Shown: in pieces, positions 16,266 to 23,952 of the stretch
Numbering within the stretch: position 1 is the first letter of the stretch
Layout of the letters: every line of letters begins with the position of its first letter
Assembly: GCA_913776615.1 (NCBI GenBank)
Contig: CAJYPK010000040.1
Coordinates: 231,860 to 295,859 of the forward strand
Length of the DNA stretch: 64,000 nt
Direction: 5' to 3'
From: an uncultured Hymenobacter sp.
GTDB lineage: Bacteria > Bacteroidota > Bacteroidia > Cytophagales > Hymenobacteraceae
Program-made: the position numbers and the translations under genes
The notes under the pieces: generated by a model
What the model saw: the letters and a program-made list of their open reading frames with translations, nothing else
What the model was told of the DNA's origin: nothing
Databases searched by the model: none

Positions 16266-16958
16266 TTGAGATGTGGTGCGTTGCTCGATGCGCTTCTCGT
16301 AGTTTTTTCCCTGGAAAATACGCTGCACGAAGATGCCCGGCGTGTGAATCTGGTTAGGATCAAGCTCGCCAGCCGGCACCAATTCTTCAACTTCCGCCAC
16401 GGTGATTTTGCCCGCCGTGGCCATCATAGGATTGAAATTACGGGCCGTGCCCCGGTAGATGAGGTTGCCGGCGGTGTCGCCCTTCCAGGCTTTCACCAGG
16501 GCAAAATCGGCGTGCAGGGCCGTTTCGAGCAGGTACATCTTGCCGTTGAATTCGCGGCTTTCCTTGCCCTCGCCGACCTCCGTGCCGTAGCCGGCCGGCG
16601 TGTAAAAGGCCGGAATGCCCGCGCCGCCCGCCCGGCAGCGCTCGGCCAGCGTACCCTGCGGAATCAGCTCGACTTCGAGCTCACCGGCCAGCAACTGGCG
16701 CTCAAACTCGGCGTTTTCGCCCACGTAGCTCGAAATCATCTTGCGCACCTGTCGTTGCTGCAAAAGCAGGCCGATGCCGAAGTCATCGACGCCCGCGTTG
16801 TTGGAGATGCAAGTCAAGTTTTTCACGCCGAGGCGCAGAATCTCCTGGATGGCATTTTCGGGAATGCCGCAGAGGCCGAAGCCGCCGAGCATCAGGGTCA
16901 TGCCATCGGCGAGGCCAGCGAGGGCGGCCTGGGCGTCGGCCACAGTTTTCGTAATCAT
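16254..16958 (-). CDS. scoA: 3-oxoacid CoA-transferase subunit A
   Basis: The 234-residue alpha subunit has the family motifs MLGGFGLCGIPENAI, ISNNAGVDDFGIGLLL, the SSYVGENAEFE block, and GGAGIPAFYTPAGYGTEV. With scoB it forms the active heterodimer/tetramer. Its start codon overlaps the stop of the upstream surface-protein gene (ATGA), a strong sign of translational coupling. The last residues, PQI followed by a TAA stop, are encoded by CCGCAGATTTAA, the outer edge of R1 copy 2, so the repeat forms the C-terminal tail. Apart from that the length is normal. Confidence 0.96.
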   Translation of the reverse strand: MITKTVADAQAALAGLADGMTLMLGGFGLCGIPENAIQEILRLGVKNLTCISNNAGVDDFGIGLLLQQRQVRKMISSYVGENAEFERQLLAGELEVELIPQGTLAERCRAGGAGIPAFYTPAGYGTEVGEGKESREFNGKMYLLETALHADFALVKAWKGDTAGNLIYRGTARNFNPMMATAGKITVAEVEELVPAGELDPNQIHTPGIFVQRIFQGKNYEKRIEQRTTSQPQI

Positions 16959-18166
16959 GGGTGGGGTGGGGGAGCGGGAGGGAGGTAATTGAGGGGCAAA
17001 AATTCACCCATTTTTTCAAATCCCCAGTACCCGTCGGTGAATACTGCCAGCGGATTGGCCAGTTGCCCGTTGGGTAAAATCTCAATCTCCGGCTGCATTA
17101 GAATAAGCTCGGACACCTGCTGGTCGGTGGGCAGGGTGGCCCCGCGGGCAAAGGGCGAGGGCCGCGGGTGATAGTTAGGATCAGGGCCAGCCAATAAGTA
17201 CGTGACTTGCAAGCGGTCGCGAAAGCGCAGCAGCACCCGCTGCTCACCCGCCACCACGTGGCGCAGGCTGTCGAGGTGGCGCGGCGCGGTGTAGAGCATG
17301 GCAAACGCGGGCGGCACGCTGGCCCAGCGGCTAATGGAATCCTGCTCGGCCCTCGTAAAAGCCCGGCGCTGGCGCACCAGCTGCTTGCGGGCGCTGTCGG
17401 CGTGGGCAAAGCGGGGGTTGTTCACAATGCGCAGCCGCCGGGCCACGAAGCCCTGGGCGGTCATCTGGCTATCGCGCACACTACGCAGAAAATGCGATAG
17501 CGAGCCCAGATAAGCCTGCACGCGGTTGGCCTCCCAGCGGCGCTGCTGGCGCTCCGATTTGGCTTTCATTTCTTCGAAAACCGGCTGGCCGTAGAACGTG
17601 ACAATCTGCCGGGCGAAGTCGCAGGCGAAGCGCAGGCCGTAGTACTTCACCCGGTAGCCCAGCGCGTCGTTGTCTACCTGCACGTACTTGATGGCCGAGG
17701 CCGTCAGTTCGTTGGCCTGGGCGTCGTAGTCAACCAAAACGTCGTCGGGATTGCGAATGCGGCACTGCTTGGAGAAGGTGCTGCGGCCCAAGAACAAGTC
17801 GGTGAATTTTTGGAAGTCGCTGGCCCGGTTGGGATTGGGCCGCACTACCACCTCGCCCAGCTGGTTGGCCGTGGGGGCCAGTCGCAGGGTCAGCTGCTGC
17901 GCGCTCGCGCTCACGCTGACGGCCTGCCGGGCCAACCGGTAGCCCACGTAGGAGGCAACCACGTCGTAATTGCCAGCCGGCACGCTGGGAAACGTGAAAG
18001 TGCCTTGCTCGGTGGTCGTTACGCCCAGCGTGGTGTTGGCCAGAAACACGCTGGCAAAGGCCAGTGGCTGGTGCGTGACGGAGTCTTGCACCACGCCGCT
18101 CAGGCGGCCCTGGCCCAGGGCCAGCCCCGGAAAGAGCAGCAGTAGAAAAGCCAGCGCGGTACGCAT
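16955..18166 (-). CDS. Carboxypeptidase-like regulatory domain protein, paralog 1
   Basis: The 403-residue exported protein starts MRTALAFLLLLFPGLALGQ (signal peptide). Residues about 20-105 form a carboxypeptidase-regulatory-like beta-sandwich (GRLSGVVQDSVTHQPLAFASVFLANTTLG to YVGYRLARQAVSV). The remainder is a domain of unknown function with conserved blocks: FTDLFLGRSTFSKQCRIRNP, VDNDALGYRVKYYGLRF and WGFEKMGEFLPLNYLPP. It has no TonB box or sorting domain. The neighbouring gene at 18369 encodes a colinear paralog. Its stop overlaps the scoA start by ATGA. The start three codons inside the longest frame fits the signal peptide better. The function is unknown; the domain may serve as a surface or periplasmic accessory protein. 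Confidence 0.85.
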   Translation of the reverse strand: MRTALAFLLLLFPGLALGQGRLSGVVQDSVTHQPLAFASVFLANTTLGVTTTEQGTFTFPSVPAGNYDVVASYVGYRLARQAVSVSASAQQLTLRLAPTANQLGEVVVRPNPNRASDFQKFTDLFLGRSTFSKQCRIRNPDDVLVDYDAQANELTASAIKYVQVDNDALGYRVKYYGLRFACDFARQIVTFYGQPVFEEMKAKSERQQRRWEANRVQAYLGSLSHFLRSVRDSQMTAQGFVARRLRIVNNPRFAHADSARKQLVRQRRAFTRAEQDSISRWASVPPAFAMLYTAPRHLDSLRHVVAGEQRVLLRFRDRLQVTYLLAGPDPNYHPRPSPFARGATLPTDQQVSELILMQPEIEILPNGQLANPLAVFTDGYWGFEKMGEFLPLNYLPPAPPPHP

Positions 18167-18368
18167 TTGCAGCAAATTGCAGATGAAATGCTACCAAGTA
18201 CTGGCTTAGCGAGCCGAGGGTTGGCGGCTTGGTGGGTGAGAGCGTAGGCGAGTAAGCGCGTAAGAGATCAGCCTATTAAAGTTTTAGGACCACTAATTGG
18301 CGCGGGGTAGCACTGCGGACTTACAACGCCCAAAATACTACCCCGCATAAGCAGTTACTCTGGAGTAA

Positions 18369-19574
18369 CTACCTGACAGGTTCGGGCTGGTAGTCGAGCG
18401 GCAGAAACTCGCCTACTTTCTCGAAGCCCCAGTACTCACCGGTCGAAACGTCGGCGGGGTTGCGCAGGGTGCCGTTGGCCCGAATCTCGGCCTCGGGCAC
18501 TTGCAGACGGATGCGCGACACCTGGCGCTTGGTCGGGTAAGGCTGCTTGCGCGGCTCGGGGCCGAGCGTAGCCATGGGCGCGGTGTAGTTGGCGTCGGGG
18601 GCCTCGCCGAAATGCGTCACTTGCAACTCGCCCGTAAAGCGCAGGAAGGTGCGGCCGTCGGGCGCTACCCGGCGCAGGCTGTCGATGGGCCGGGCGGCGG
18701 GGTATAGCGTCGCAAATACCGGCTGCACGTTACCTAGCCGCCGTAGCGAATCGCGCTCAGCGGCCGTGAGCGAGCTGGCTGGGCGCTGCTGCAGTTTTTC
18801 GAGGCGGGTAAAGCGCGGGTTGGGCGTGATGCGAATCTGCTGGGTAAGAAAATCGTTGGCCTTTAAGCTGTTATCGTACACACTGCGCAGGAAGTGCGTG
18901 AACGACCCCACGTAGGCGATGGTACGGTTGGTTTCCCACTGCTGCTGCTGGGCCGCGTCGCGGGGCGTCATTTCCTCAAACACCGGCTGGCCGCTGAAGG
19001 CCACGAACTCCGTTTCGGGGTTGTAGGTGAAGAACATCCCGAAATATTTGAGCCGGTAGCCCAGCGCCTGGTTTTCGACCTCCACAAAGTTTTTAGCGGC
19101 CGCCGTCAGCTCCTTGGTCGAGTCGTTGGTGTATACTACTACGTCCTTGGGGTTGGTAATCTTGCACTGCCGCGAAAAGGTGCTTTCACCCAGAAAGTAA
19201 TTGGTAAACTTCTTAAAATCTTCCTCACGGTGCGGATTGGCTTCTACCACTACCTCGCCCAGCTGCGGGCCCGACGAACCCAGTAGAATAGTGACTTGCT
19301 GCGGAGCCGCCGCCTTGCCGATGGTGATGGTTTGCTTACCCAGCCGGTAGCCCACGTAGGAACCCACTACGTCGTAGGTACCGGCCGGCACCTTCGGAAA
19401 TTCAAACGTGCCCTGCTCGGTAGTAGTAGCCCCGAGCGTGGTGTTGGCCAGGAAAACGCTGGCGAAGGCCAGCGGCTGGTGAGTAGCCGAATCCTGCACT
19501 ACGCCCGTGAGGCGACCTTGGGCCAGGGCCAGGCCGGGTAGCAGTAGAAGAAGGAAAATTAGCGTTTTGTGCAT
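18369..19574 (-). CDS. Carboxypeptidase-like regulatory domain protein, paralog 2
   Basis: The 401-residue exported protein (MHKTLIFLLLLLPGLALAQ signal peptide) matches paralog 1 along its whole length. The blocks GRLTGVVQDSATHQPLAFAS, FTNYFLGESTFSRQCKITNP, VENQALGYRLKYFGMFF and EYWGFEKVGEFLPLDYQP align without gaps of note. The two genes are therefore a tandem duplication. A 202-bp gap with a small GCGGGGTAG inverted repeat separates them, so paralog 2 need not be in the paralog 1-scoA transcript. I use the ATG at 19574, three codons inside the first possible one, because it gives a signal peptide like that of paralog 1. Function is unknown. Confidence 0.85.
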   Translation of the reverse strand: MHKTLIFLLLLLPGLALAQGRLTGVVQDSATHQPLAFASVFLANTTLGATTTEQGTFEFPKVPAGTYDVVGSYVGYRLGKQTITIGKAAAPQQVTILLGSSGPQLGEVVVEANPHREEDFKKFTNYFLGESTFSRQCKITNPKDVVVYTNDSTKELTAAAKNFVEVENQALGYRLKYFGMFFTYNPETEFVAFSGQPVFEEMTPRDAAQQQQWETNRTIAYVGSFTHFLRSVYDNSLKANDFLTQQIRITPNPRFTRLEKLQQRPASSLTAAERDSLRRLGNVQPVFATLYPAARPIDSLRRVAPDGRTFLRFTGELQVTHFGEAPDANYTAPMATLGPEPRKQPYPTKRQVSRIRLQVPEAEIRANGTLRNPADVSTGEYWGFEKVGEFLPLDYQPEPVR

Positions 19575-19649
19575 GGTAGCCATAGGGTGAAATGGCTGCT
19601 TACCGCCAGCAGCCAGCCGAGTGGTGCAATAGTCGGGCCGGGGAGCAGG

Positions 19650-20600
19650 CTACAACCCCAGCGCCGCCCGCGTGGCCAGCGCATCGAGGGCCAGCTGGGC
19701 CGTGAGGGCGGCGAGGCCATCGTACTTCTCCTCGCCCCGCAGCCAGGCAACGAATTCCAGCGTCAGTAATTGCCCGTAAAGGTCACCGTTGTAGTCAAGT
19801 AAGTTGACTTCAATGGTTTGCGCTAACCCTTCGCCAATGGTAGGACGCACGCCGATGCTGAGCATACCGGGGTGCCGGGTGCCGGCTGCCGTGGTGGCCC
19901 ACACCGCGTAGATGCCCTGGGCGGGTACCAGCTTCAGCTTTTCGGGAACGTCGAGGTTGGCGGTGGGGTAGCCGATGGTGCGGCCCAATTGCTGGCCCGT
20001 CACCACGAGGCCCGTCACGGGATAGTGGTAGCCCAGGTAGGCGGTGGCGGTGGCCACGTCGCCCCCGCGCAGCGCCCGGCGAATGCGGGTGCTGCTCACG
20101 CCCACCGCGTCCACATCCTGGCGCGGAATCTCCTCCAGCGTGAAGCCGTAGCGCGCCGCGTGCTGAATGAGGTAGTCGAAGCCGCCCTCCCGATTTTTAC
20201 CAAAGCGGTGGTCATAGCCAATGACCAAGTGCTTGGTGCCCACCGTTTTTAATAGTAGCTCCTGCACGTATTGCTCCGAGCTCCAGCTGGCAAACTCGCG
20301 GGTGAACGGCATGACCAGCAGATAGTCAACCCCAAACTCGGCCAGCCGGGCTATTCTCTCCTCCAGTGTATTGAGGAGCTGAAGCTCCAGCAGCTCGGGG
20401 TGCGAGGGCGGAGGCCCCAGCACTAGGCGCGGGTGGGGCCAGTACGTGATGACTACGGCCGGCCCGCCGACCGCGTCGGCTACTTGCCGCAGGCGGGCCA
20501 GGATGCGCTGATGCCCCCGGTGCACCCCGTCGAAGGTGCCGCTCGTCACGACAGCATTGGCCAGGGCCGGGAAGTCGGCGGGGTCAGTGATAACTACCAT
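19650..20600 (-). CDS. ribF: Bifunctional riboflavin kinase / FAD synthetase
   Basis: The 316-residue enzyme converts riboflavin to FMN and then FAD. The N-terminal FAD-synthetase half has the nucleotidyl-transferase motif VTSGTFDGVHRGHQRIL and the ISSTRIR-like VSSTRIRRALRGGD; the C-terminal flavokinase half has GRTIGYPTANLDVPEKL and the TIEVNLLDYNGDLYGQ segment. Length and order are normal. It is the last gene of the ftsX-DUF3098-uppP-truB-ribF group, a gene order common in Bacteroidota. R1 copy 3 lies 4 bp upstream of its ATG, between truB and ribF. Confidence 0.97.
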   Translation of the reverse strand: MVVITDPADFPALANAVVTSGTFDGVHRGHQRILARLRQVADAVGGPAVVITYWPHPRLVLGPPPSHPELLELQLLNTLEERIARLAEFGVDYLLVMPFTREFASWSSEQYVQELLLKTVGTKHLVIGYDHRFGKNREGGFDYLIQHAARYGFTLEEIPRQDVDAVGVSSTRIRRALRGGDVATATAYLGYHYPVTGLVVTGQQLGRTIGYPTANLDVPEKLKLVPAQGIYAVWATTAAGTRHPGMLSIGVRPTIGEGLAQTIEVNLLDYNGDLYGQLLTLEFVAWLRGEEKYDGLAALTAQLALDALATRAALGL

Positions 20601-20603
20601 AGA

Positions 20604-20669
20604 CCGCAGATTTAACGGATTTAACGGATTGCGCGGATACGCCCGCCAGCCTCCGGCGGCGGGCTGACT
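20604..20669 (+). repeat. R1 repeat copy 3 (between truB and ribF)
   Basis: Full-length 66-bp copy from CCGCAGATTT to CTGACT, with the two ATTTAACGG units and a complete GCCCGCC-GGCGGGC hairpin. It fills almost the whole gap between truB and ribF. Confidence 0.93.
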
Positions 20670-20672
20670 GTC

Positions 20673-21542
20673 TTAAGCGATGGGCTCGTTGGATGGGGTT
20701 TGGGAGGCTTGTTCGGCTTGCTGGGCGGCGTAGTAGTCGAGGCCGGCACGGGGCACCTTGATGCGCTCGCGGCGGGGGCGTTCGCCGGTGGGGCGCGGCG
20801 CGGCGGCGCTGGGGTTGGGAGTTGGGTCGGTATTCGTGGCCGGGCGCTCGGGGCGGGGCGGGCGCAGGGCCTGCACCTCGGCGACGGTCCAGGCGTCGGC
20901 CAGGCGGTGCTCGCCGATGCGGGTGCGCACCAGGCGCGTGAGGTGCGCGCCCGAGCCCAGGGCGGTGCCCAGGTCGCGGGCCAGGCTGCGGATGTAGGTG
21001 CCTTTGGAGCACACCACCCGAAAATCGATGTCGGGTAAGGCGATGCGCGTTATCTCAAAAGCTTTTATTTCGACAGTTTTTGACTTGATAACGGCCTCTT
21101 CGCCCTTGCGGGCCAGCTCGTAGGCACGCTGACCGTCGATCTTGACGGCCGAGAACAGGGGAGGCGTTTGCTCGATTTTACCCAGGAAAGCAGCTGCTGC
21201 CGTCCGAATTTCAGCTTCCGTGAGGTGGGCGTAGGGCCGCTCACTGTCAACGGGCGTTTCGAGGTCGAAGCTGGGAGTGGTTTGCCCCAGCCGGAAGGTG
21301 CCCTCGTATTCCTTTTCCTGCGCCTGAATCTGGTCGATGTCCTTGGTTTTGCGGCCGGTGCACAAAATAAGCAGGCCGGTGGCCAGCGGGTCGAGGGTGC
21401 CGGCGTGGCCAATTTTGCGCGGGCGCAGGGTATTCTTCACCTTGCGAACCACGTCGAACGAGGTCCAGGTCAGCGGTTTATCTAGCAGAAGTACTTCGCC
21501 TTTCTCGAAGTCGAAATCTGCCAGTTGTTTTTTATCACTCAT
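20673..21542 (-). CDS. truB: tRNA pseudouridine(55) synthase
   Basis: The 289-residue enzyme makes pseudouridine 55 in tRNA. The catalytic Asp lies in KIGHAGTLDPLATGLL, followed by the GRKTK, LPxG-like and SAVKIDGQRAYELAR motifs and CSKGTYIRSLARDLG. The C-terminus carries an extra Pro- and Arg-rich tail of about 50 residues (from about 235) that is not part of the usual catalytic core and is of low complexity. The start overlaps the uppP stop by 4 bp, showing coupling. Confidence 0.97.
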   Translation of the reverse strand: MSDKKQLADFDFEKGEVLLLDKPLTWTSFDVVRKVKNTLRPRKIGHAGTLDPLATGLLILCTGRKTKDIDQIQAQEKEYEGTFRLGQTTPSFDLETPVDSERPYAHLTEAEIRTAAAAFLGKIEQTPPLFSAVKIDGQRAYELARKGEEAVIKSKTVEIKAFEITRIALPDIDFRVVCSKGTYIRSLARDLGTALGSGAHLTRLVRTRIGEHRLADAWTVAEVQALRPPRPERPATNTDPTPNPSAAAPRPTGERPRRERIKVPRAGLDYYAAQQAEQASQTPSNEPIA

Positions 21543-22369
21543 ACTAGTTGCAGGTTAAGGCCCATGCCGAGCATCAGCAGCAGCAGCCCGCCCACGATAA
21601 TGCGGTAAATACCAAAGGCCCGGAAGCCGTACTTGGCCACGAAACCAACAAACAGCCGAATGGCCAGCAGCGCTACCACAAAGGCTACTACGTTGCCGAT
21701 TACCAGCAGTTTTATTTCGGTGCCCGAAAATAGGTGGCTCAGGTCAACACCTTGCTCGTGAGCATCTTTGTAATAATCATACACGTCCTTCGCCGCCGCC
21801 GCCGCCATGGTGGGCATGGCCAGAAAAAACGCGAACTCAGCCGCGGCCCGGCGGGTCAGCTTCTGGGTGAGGCCCCCGATGATGGTGGCCGCCGAGCGGC
21901 TAACGCCTGGTACCGCCGCCAGGCACTGAAACAGGCCGATGATGAGTGCTTCCTTGAAGCTTGGATTGGTTACCGGGTGGCCACCCTCCTTGGGGTCTTC
22001 CTGCGGAAACCACTTATCTACGAAAAGCAGAACGATGCCGCCCAGCAGCAGCATGACGGCCACCGTGTTCACCGATTCGAGCAGCGCATCAATGTACTTT
22101 TTGAAAGTCAGCCCCACAACCACGATGGGCAAGAAGGCAACTAATAACTTGAGGTAGAAGTCAATGCTTTGAAAGAAGCGCTTCCAGTACACTACCAGTA
22201 CCGATAAAATAGCTCCGAGCTGGATAACTACCAGAAACAGCTTGGTAAACGGGGTCGGAGCCATGCCCAGGAGCTTGGAGGCGATAACCATGTGGCCGGT
22301 GCTGGAAATCGGGAGGAATTCGGTGATGCCTTCCACAATGGCCAACAAAAGGGCCTGCCAATAAGTCAT
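21539..22369 (-). CDS. uppP: Undecaprenyl-diphosphate phosphatase
   Basis: The 276-residue integral membrane enzyme recycles undecaprenyl diphosphate, the lipid carrier of peptidoglycan synthesis. It shows the signature EGITEFLPISSTGHMVIA near the N-terminus and VPGVSRSAATIIGGL in the middle, plus seven to eight hydrophobic segments. Length and motif spacing are normal. It precedes truB with a 4-bp overlap and follows the DUF3098 gene by a 135-bp gap with no other feature. Confidence 0.97.
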   Translation of the reverse strand: MTYWQALLLAIVEGITEFLPISSTGHMVIASKLLGMAPTPFTKLFLVVIQLGAILSVLVVYWKRFFQSIDFYLKLLVAFLPIVVVGLTFKKYIDALLESVNTVAVMLLLGGIVLLFVDKWFPQEDPKEGGHPVTNPSFKEALIIGLFQCLAAVPGVSRSAATIIGGLTQKLTRRAAAEFAFFLAMPTMAAAAAKDVYDYYKDAHEQGVDLSHLFSGTEIKLLVIGNVVAFVVALLAIRLFVGFVAKYGFRAFGIYRIIVGGLLLLMLGMGLNLQLV

Positions 22370-22504
22370 TTAAGCAGTCGTAAGTAAAAATGGGTAACTC
22401 AGGCCGGCCCGCTGGCCTGGCGCGGGGCGGCCAGGAGTAGGCAATTATCGTGGGCGCCGTCAACTGTCGCGTAAGCGCCGCGGGCCGGATGTGTCGAGGA
22501 AAAA

Positions 22505-22855
22505 CTAGCCGGGGCGCTTGTACGTCGGCCGGGCCGGAGCCGGGGCTACCGGCGGCACGGGTGTAGCGGCTGGGGCTACCGGGGCGGCTACCGGAACTGC
22601 GGCCACCGGTACTGCCGGGGCCGCGGGCACTACGTCGCCAGGGGTGCTGCGCACCAGGATGGCCGCAAACTCCAGCATAAAGCCCACAAATAGCAGAATG
22701 GGACCGAGCGTAAGACCCAGGAAGCCTTCGCCGTAGGGCGCACCGTCGAGCTTCATCGTGATAAAGCCGACGGCCAGTACGGCCAGGCCAGCCCACATCA
22801 GGCGAAAGTTGCGCGGTCCGAAGGCGAAGCGGGGAGCCGGGGTTATTGGTTGCAT
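22505..22855 (-). CDS. DUF3098 small membrane protein
   Basis: This 116-residue protein has the DUF3098 pattern: RFAFGPRNFRLMWAGLAVLAVGFITMKLDG, a short hydrophilic loop, then LTLGPILLFVGFMLEFAAILVR. The two spans are followed by a Pro/Ala/Val-rich C-terminal tail of about 45 residues that is longer than I would expect. The family is usually found between ftsX and uppP in Bacteroidota, as here. Its role in the divisome or envelope is unproven. Confidence 0.9.
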   Translation of the reverse strand: MQPITPAPRFAFGPRNFRLMWAGLAVLAVGFITMKLDGAPYGEGFLGLTLGPILLFVGFMLEFAAILVRSTPGDVVPAAPAVPVAAVPVAAPVAPAATPVPPVAPAPARPTYKRPG

Positions 22856-22889
22856 AATGTTTATTTTGAGATGATTAGCGGCGAAAAGC

Positions 22890-23774
22890 TTAATAAAGCT
22901 CGTCGAGCGATACGTTGAGGTATTTATTGACTGCCCAGTAAGAGCTGAAGAAGCCGATGGCCGTGCCCAGCCCCAGGACCCCCAGCAGTAGGAGTCCGGT
23001 GAGGTGGTCGTCGCGCAGCAGGCGGAGTTGCGGTATTTCCAAATAAGCGTATTGCAGCAGCGTGAGCAGCAGCAGCACGGCCAAGATGCCGCTGGACAGC
23101 CCTTGCCAGGTAGCCCGCCGTAAAAACGGTTGCTGGATAAAGAACCGCGTGGCGCCCACGAGTTGCATGGAGCGGATAAGCAGGCGCTGCGAGAACATCG
23201 CCAGCTTAATGGTATTGTTGATCAGAATGACGACCACGAGTACGAGCACCGCCGCAAAGCCCAGTAGGGCCAGGCTCACGCGTTCCAGGTTTTGATTGAT
23301 GCTGGTGAAGAGGCTTTTGGGATATTGCACTTCAAACACTCCGCGTTCCTGGCCCAGGCTGCGGCTCAGCACGCGCAGGTGCATGGTGTCGGTGTACTCG
23401 GGGCGAATTTTGAGCACGTAAGCGTCGCGCAGCGGGTTGTCGTCGAGAAAGTTGCGGAAATCCTCGCCGGTAGTTTCGAGCAGTTGGCGGGCACCCTCTT
23501 CCTTGCTCACGAAGCGCACCTGCGGCCGGCCCTCGTGCTCGGCTACGTAAGGCTGGTGCTCCAGGTCCTGTTGCAGGCGCAGGAGCTCGGTTTCGGGTAA
23601 GTTGCGATCCAGGTAAACCTGTACTTCCAGATTCTCGCGTACTTGCTCGCTCAGCTTATGGGCGTGCAGCAACAGCAGGCCAAATAACCCGATGACCGTT
23701 AGGGCCAGCGTGATGCTAAATACTACCAGTAAGGTAGGGTAGGAGCCGAGAGTCTTCTTACGGGGCCGGGCCAT
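22890..23774 (-). CDS. ftsX: Cell division protein FtsX family permease
   Basis: The 294-residue protein has the FtsX layout: a first span (LLVVFSITLALTVIGLFGLLL), a large extracytoplasmic loop of about 115 residues with LEVQVYLDRNLPE and QVRFVSKEEGARQLLE, and three C-terminal spans with the MRSMQLVGATRFFIQQPFL-like block (MQLVGATRFFIQQPFL). With FtsE it regulates peptidoglycan hydrolases during division; no ftsE is nearby. Its ATG is only 7 bp from a perfect TACCTTTG element, giving a short leader. R1 copy 4 covers the place where the -33 element should be. Confidence 0.95.
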   Translation of the reverse strand: MARPRKKTLGSYPTLLVVFSITLALTVIGLFGLLLLHAHKLSEQVRENLEVQVYLDRNLPETELLRLQQDLEHQPYVAEHEGRPQVRFVSKEEGARQLLETTGEDFRNFLDDNPLRDAYVLKIRPEYTDTMHLRVLSRSLGQERGVFEVQYPKSLFTSINQNLERVSLALLGFAAVLVLVVVILINNTIKLAMFSQRLLIRSMQLVGATRFFIQQPFLRRATWQGLSSGILAVLLLLTLLQYAYLEIPQLRLLRDDHLTGLLLLGVLGLGTAIGFFSSYWAVNKYLNVSLDELY

Positions 23775-23781
23775 AGGGGAG

Positions 23782-23789
23782 CAAAGGTA
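23782..23789 (-). promoter_or_regulatory. -7 element of ftsX
   Basis: On the minus strand TACCTTTG matches TAnnTTTG exactly and ends 7 bp before the ftsX ATG. R1 copy 4 begins one base upstream. Confidence 0.6.
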
Positions 23790-23790
23790 A

Positions 23791-23856
23791 CCGCAGATTT
23801 AACGGATTTAACGGATTGCGCGGATACGCCCGCCAGCCTGCGGCGGCGGGCTGACT
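23791..23856 (+). repeat. R1 repeat copy 4
   Basis: Full 66-bp copy from CCGCAGATTT to CTGACT. It forms an inverted pair with copy 5, with 46 bp between them. Confidence 0.93.
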
Positions 23857-23902
23857 ATTCGGGGCTTGTCATACCAAGGCGCTCATTGTCCACACACCGC
23901 TT

Positions 23903-23952
23903 AGTCAGCCCGCCGGAGGCGGGCGTATCCGCGCAATCCGTTAAATCTGCGG
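23903..23952 (-). repeat. R1 repeat copy 5
   Basis: Inverted relative to copy 4, running from AGTCAGCCCGCC to AAATCTGCGG, with one TTAACGGAT unit fewer (50 bp). It ends at the last base before the tamB stop codon. Confidence 0.92.
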
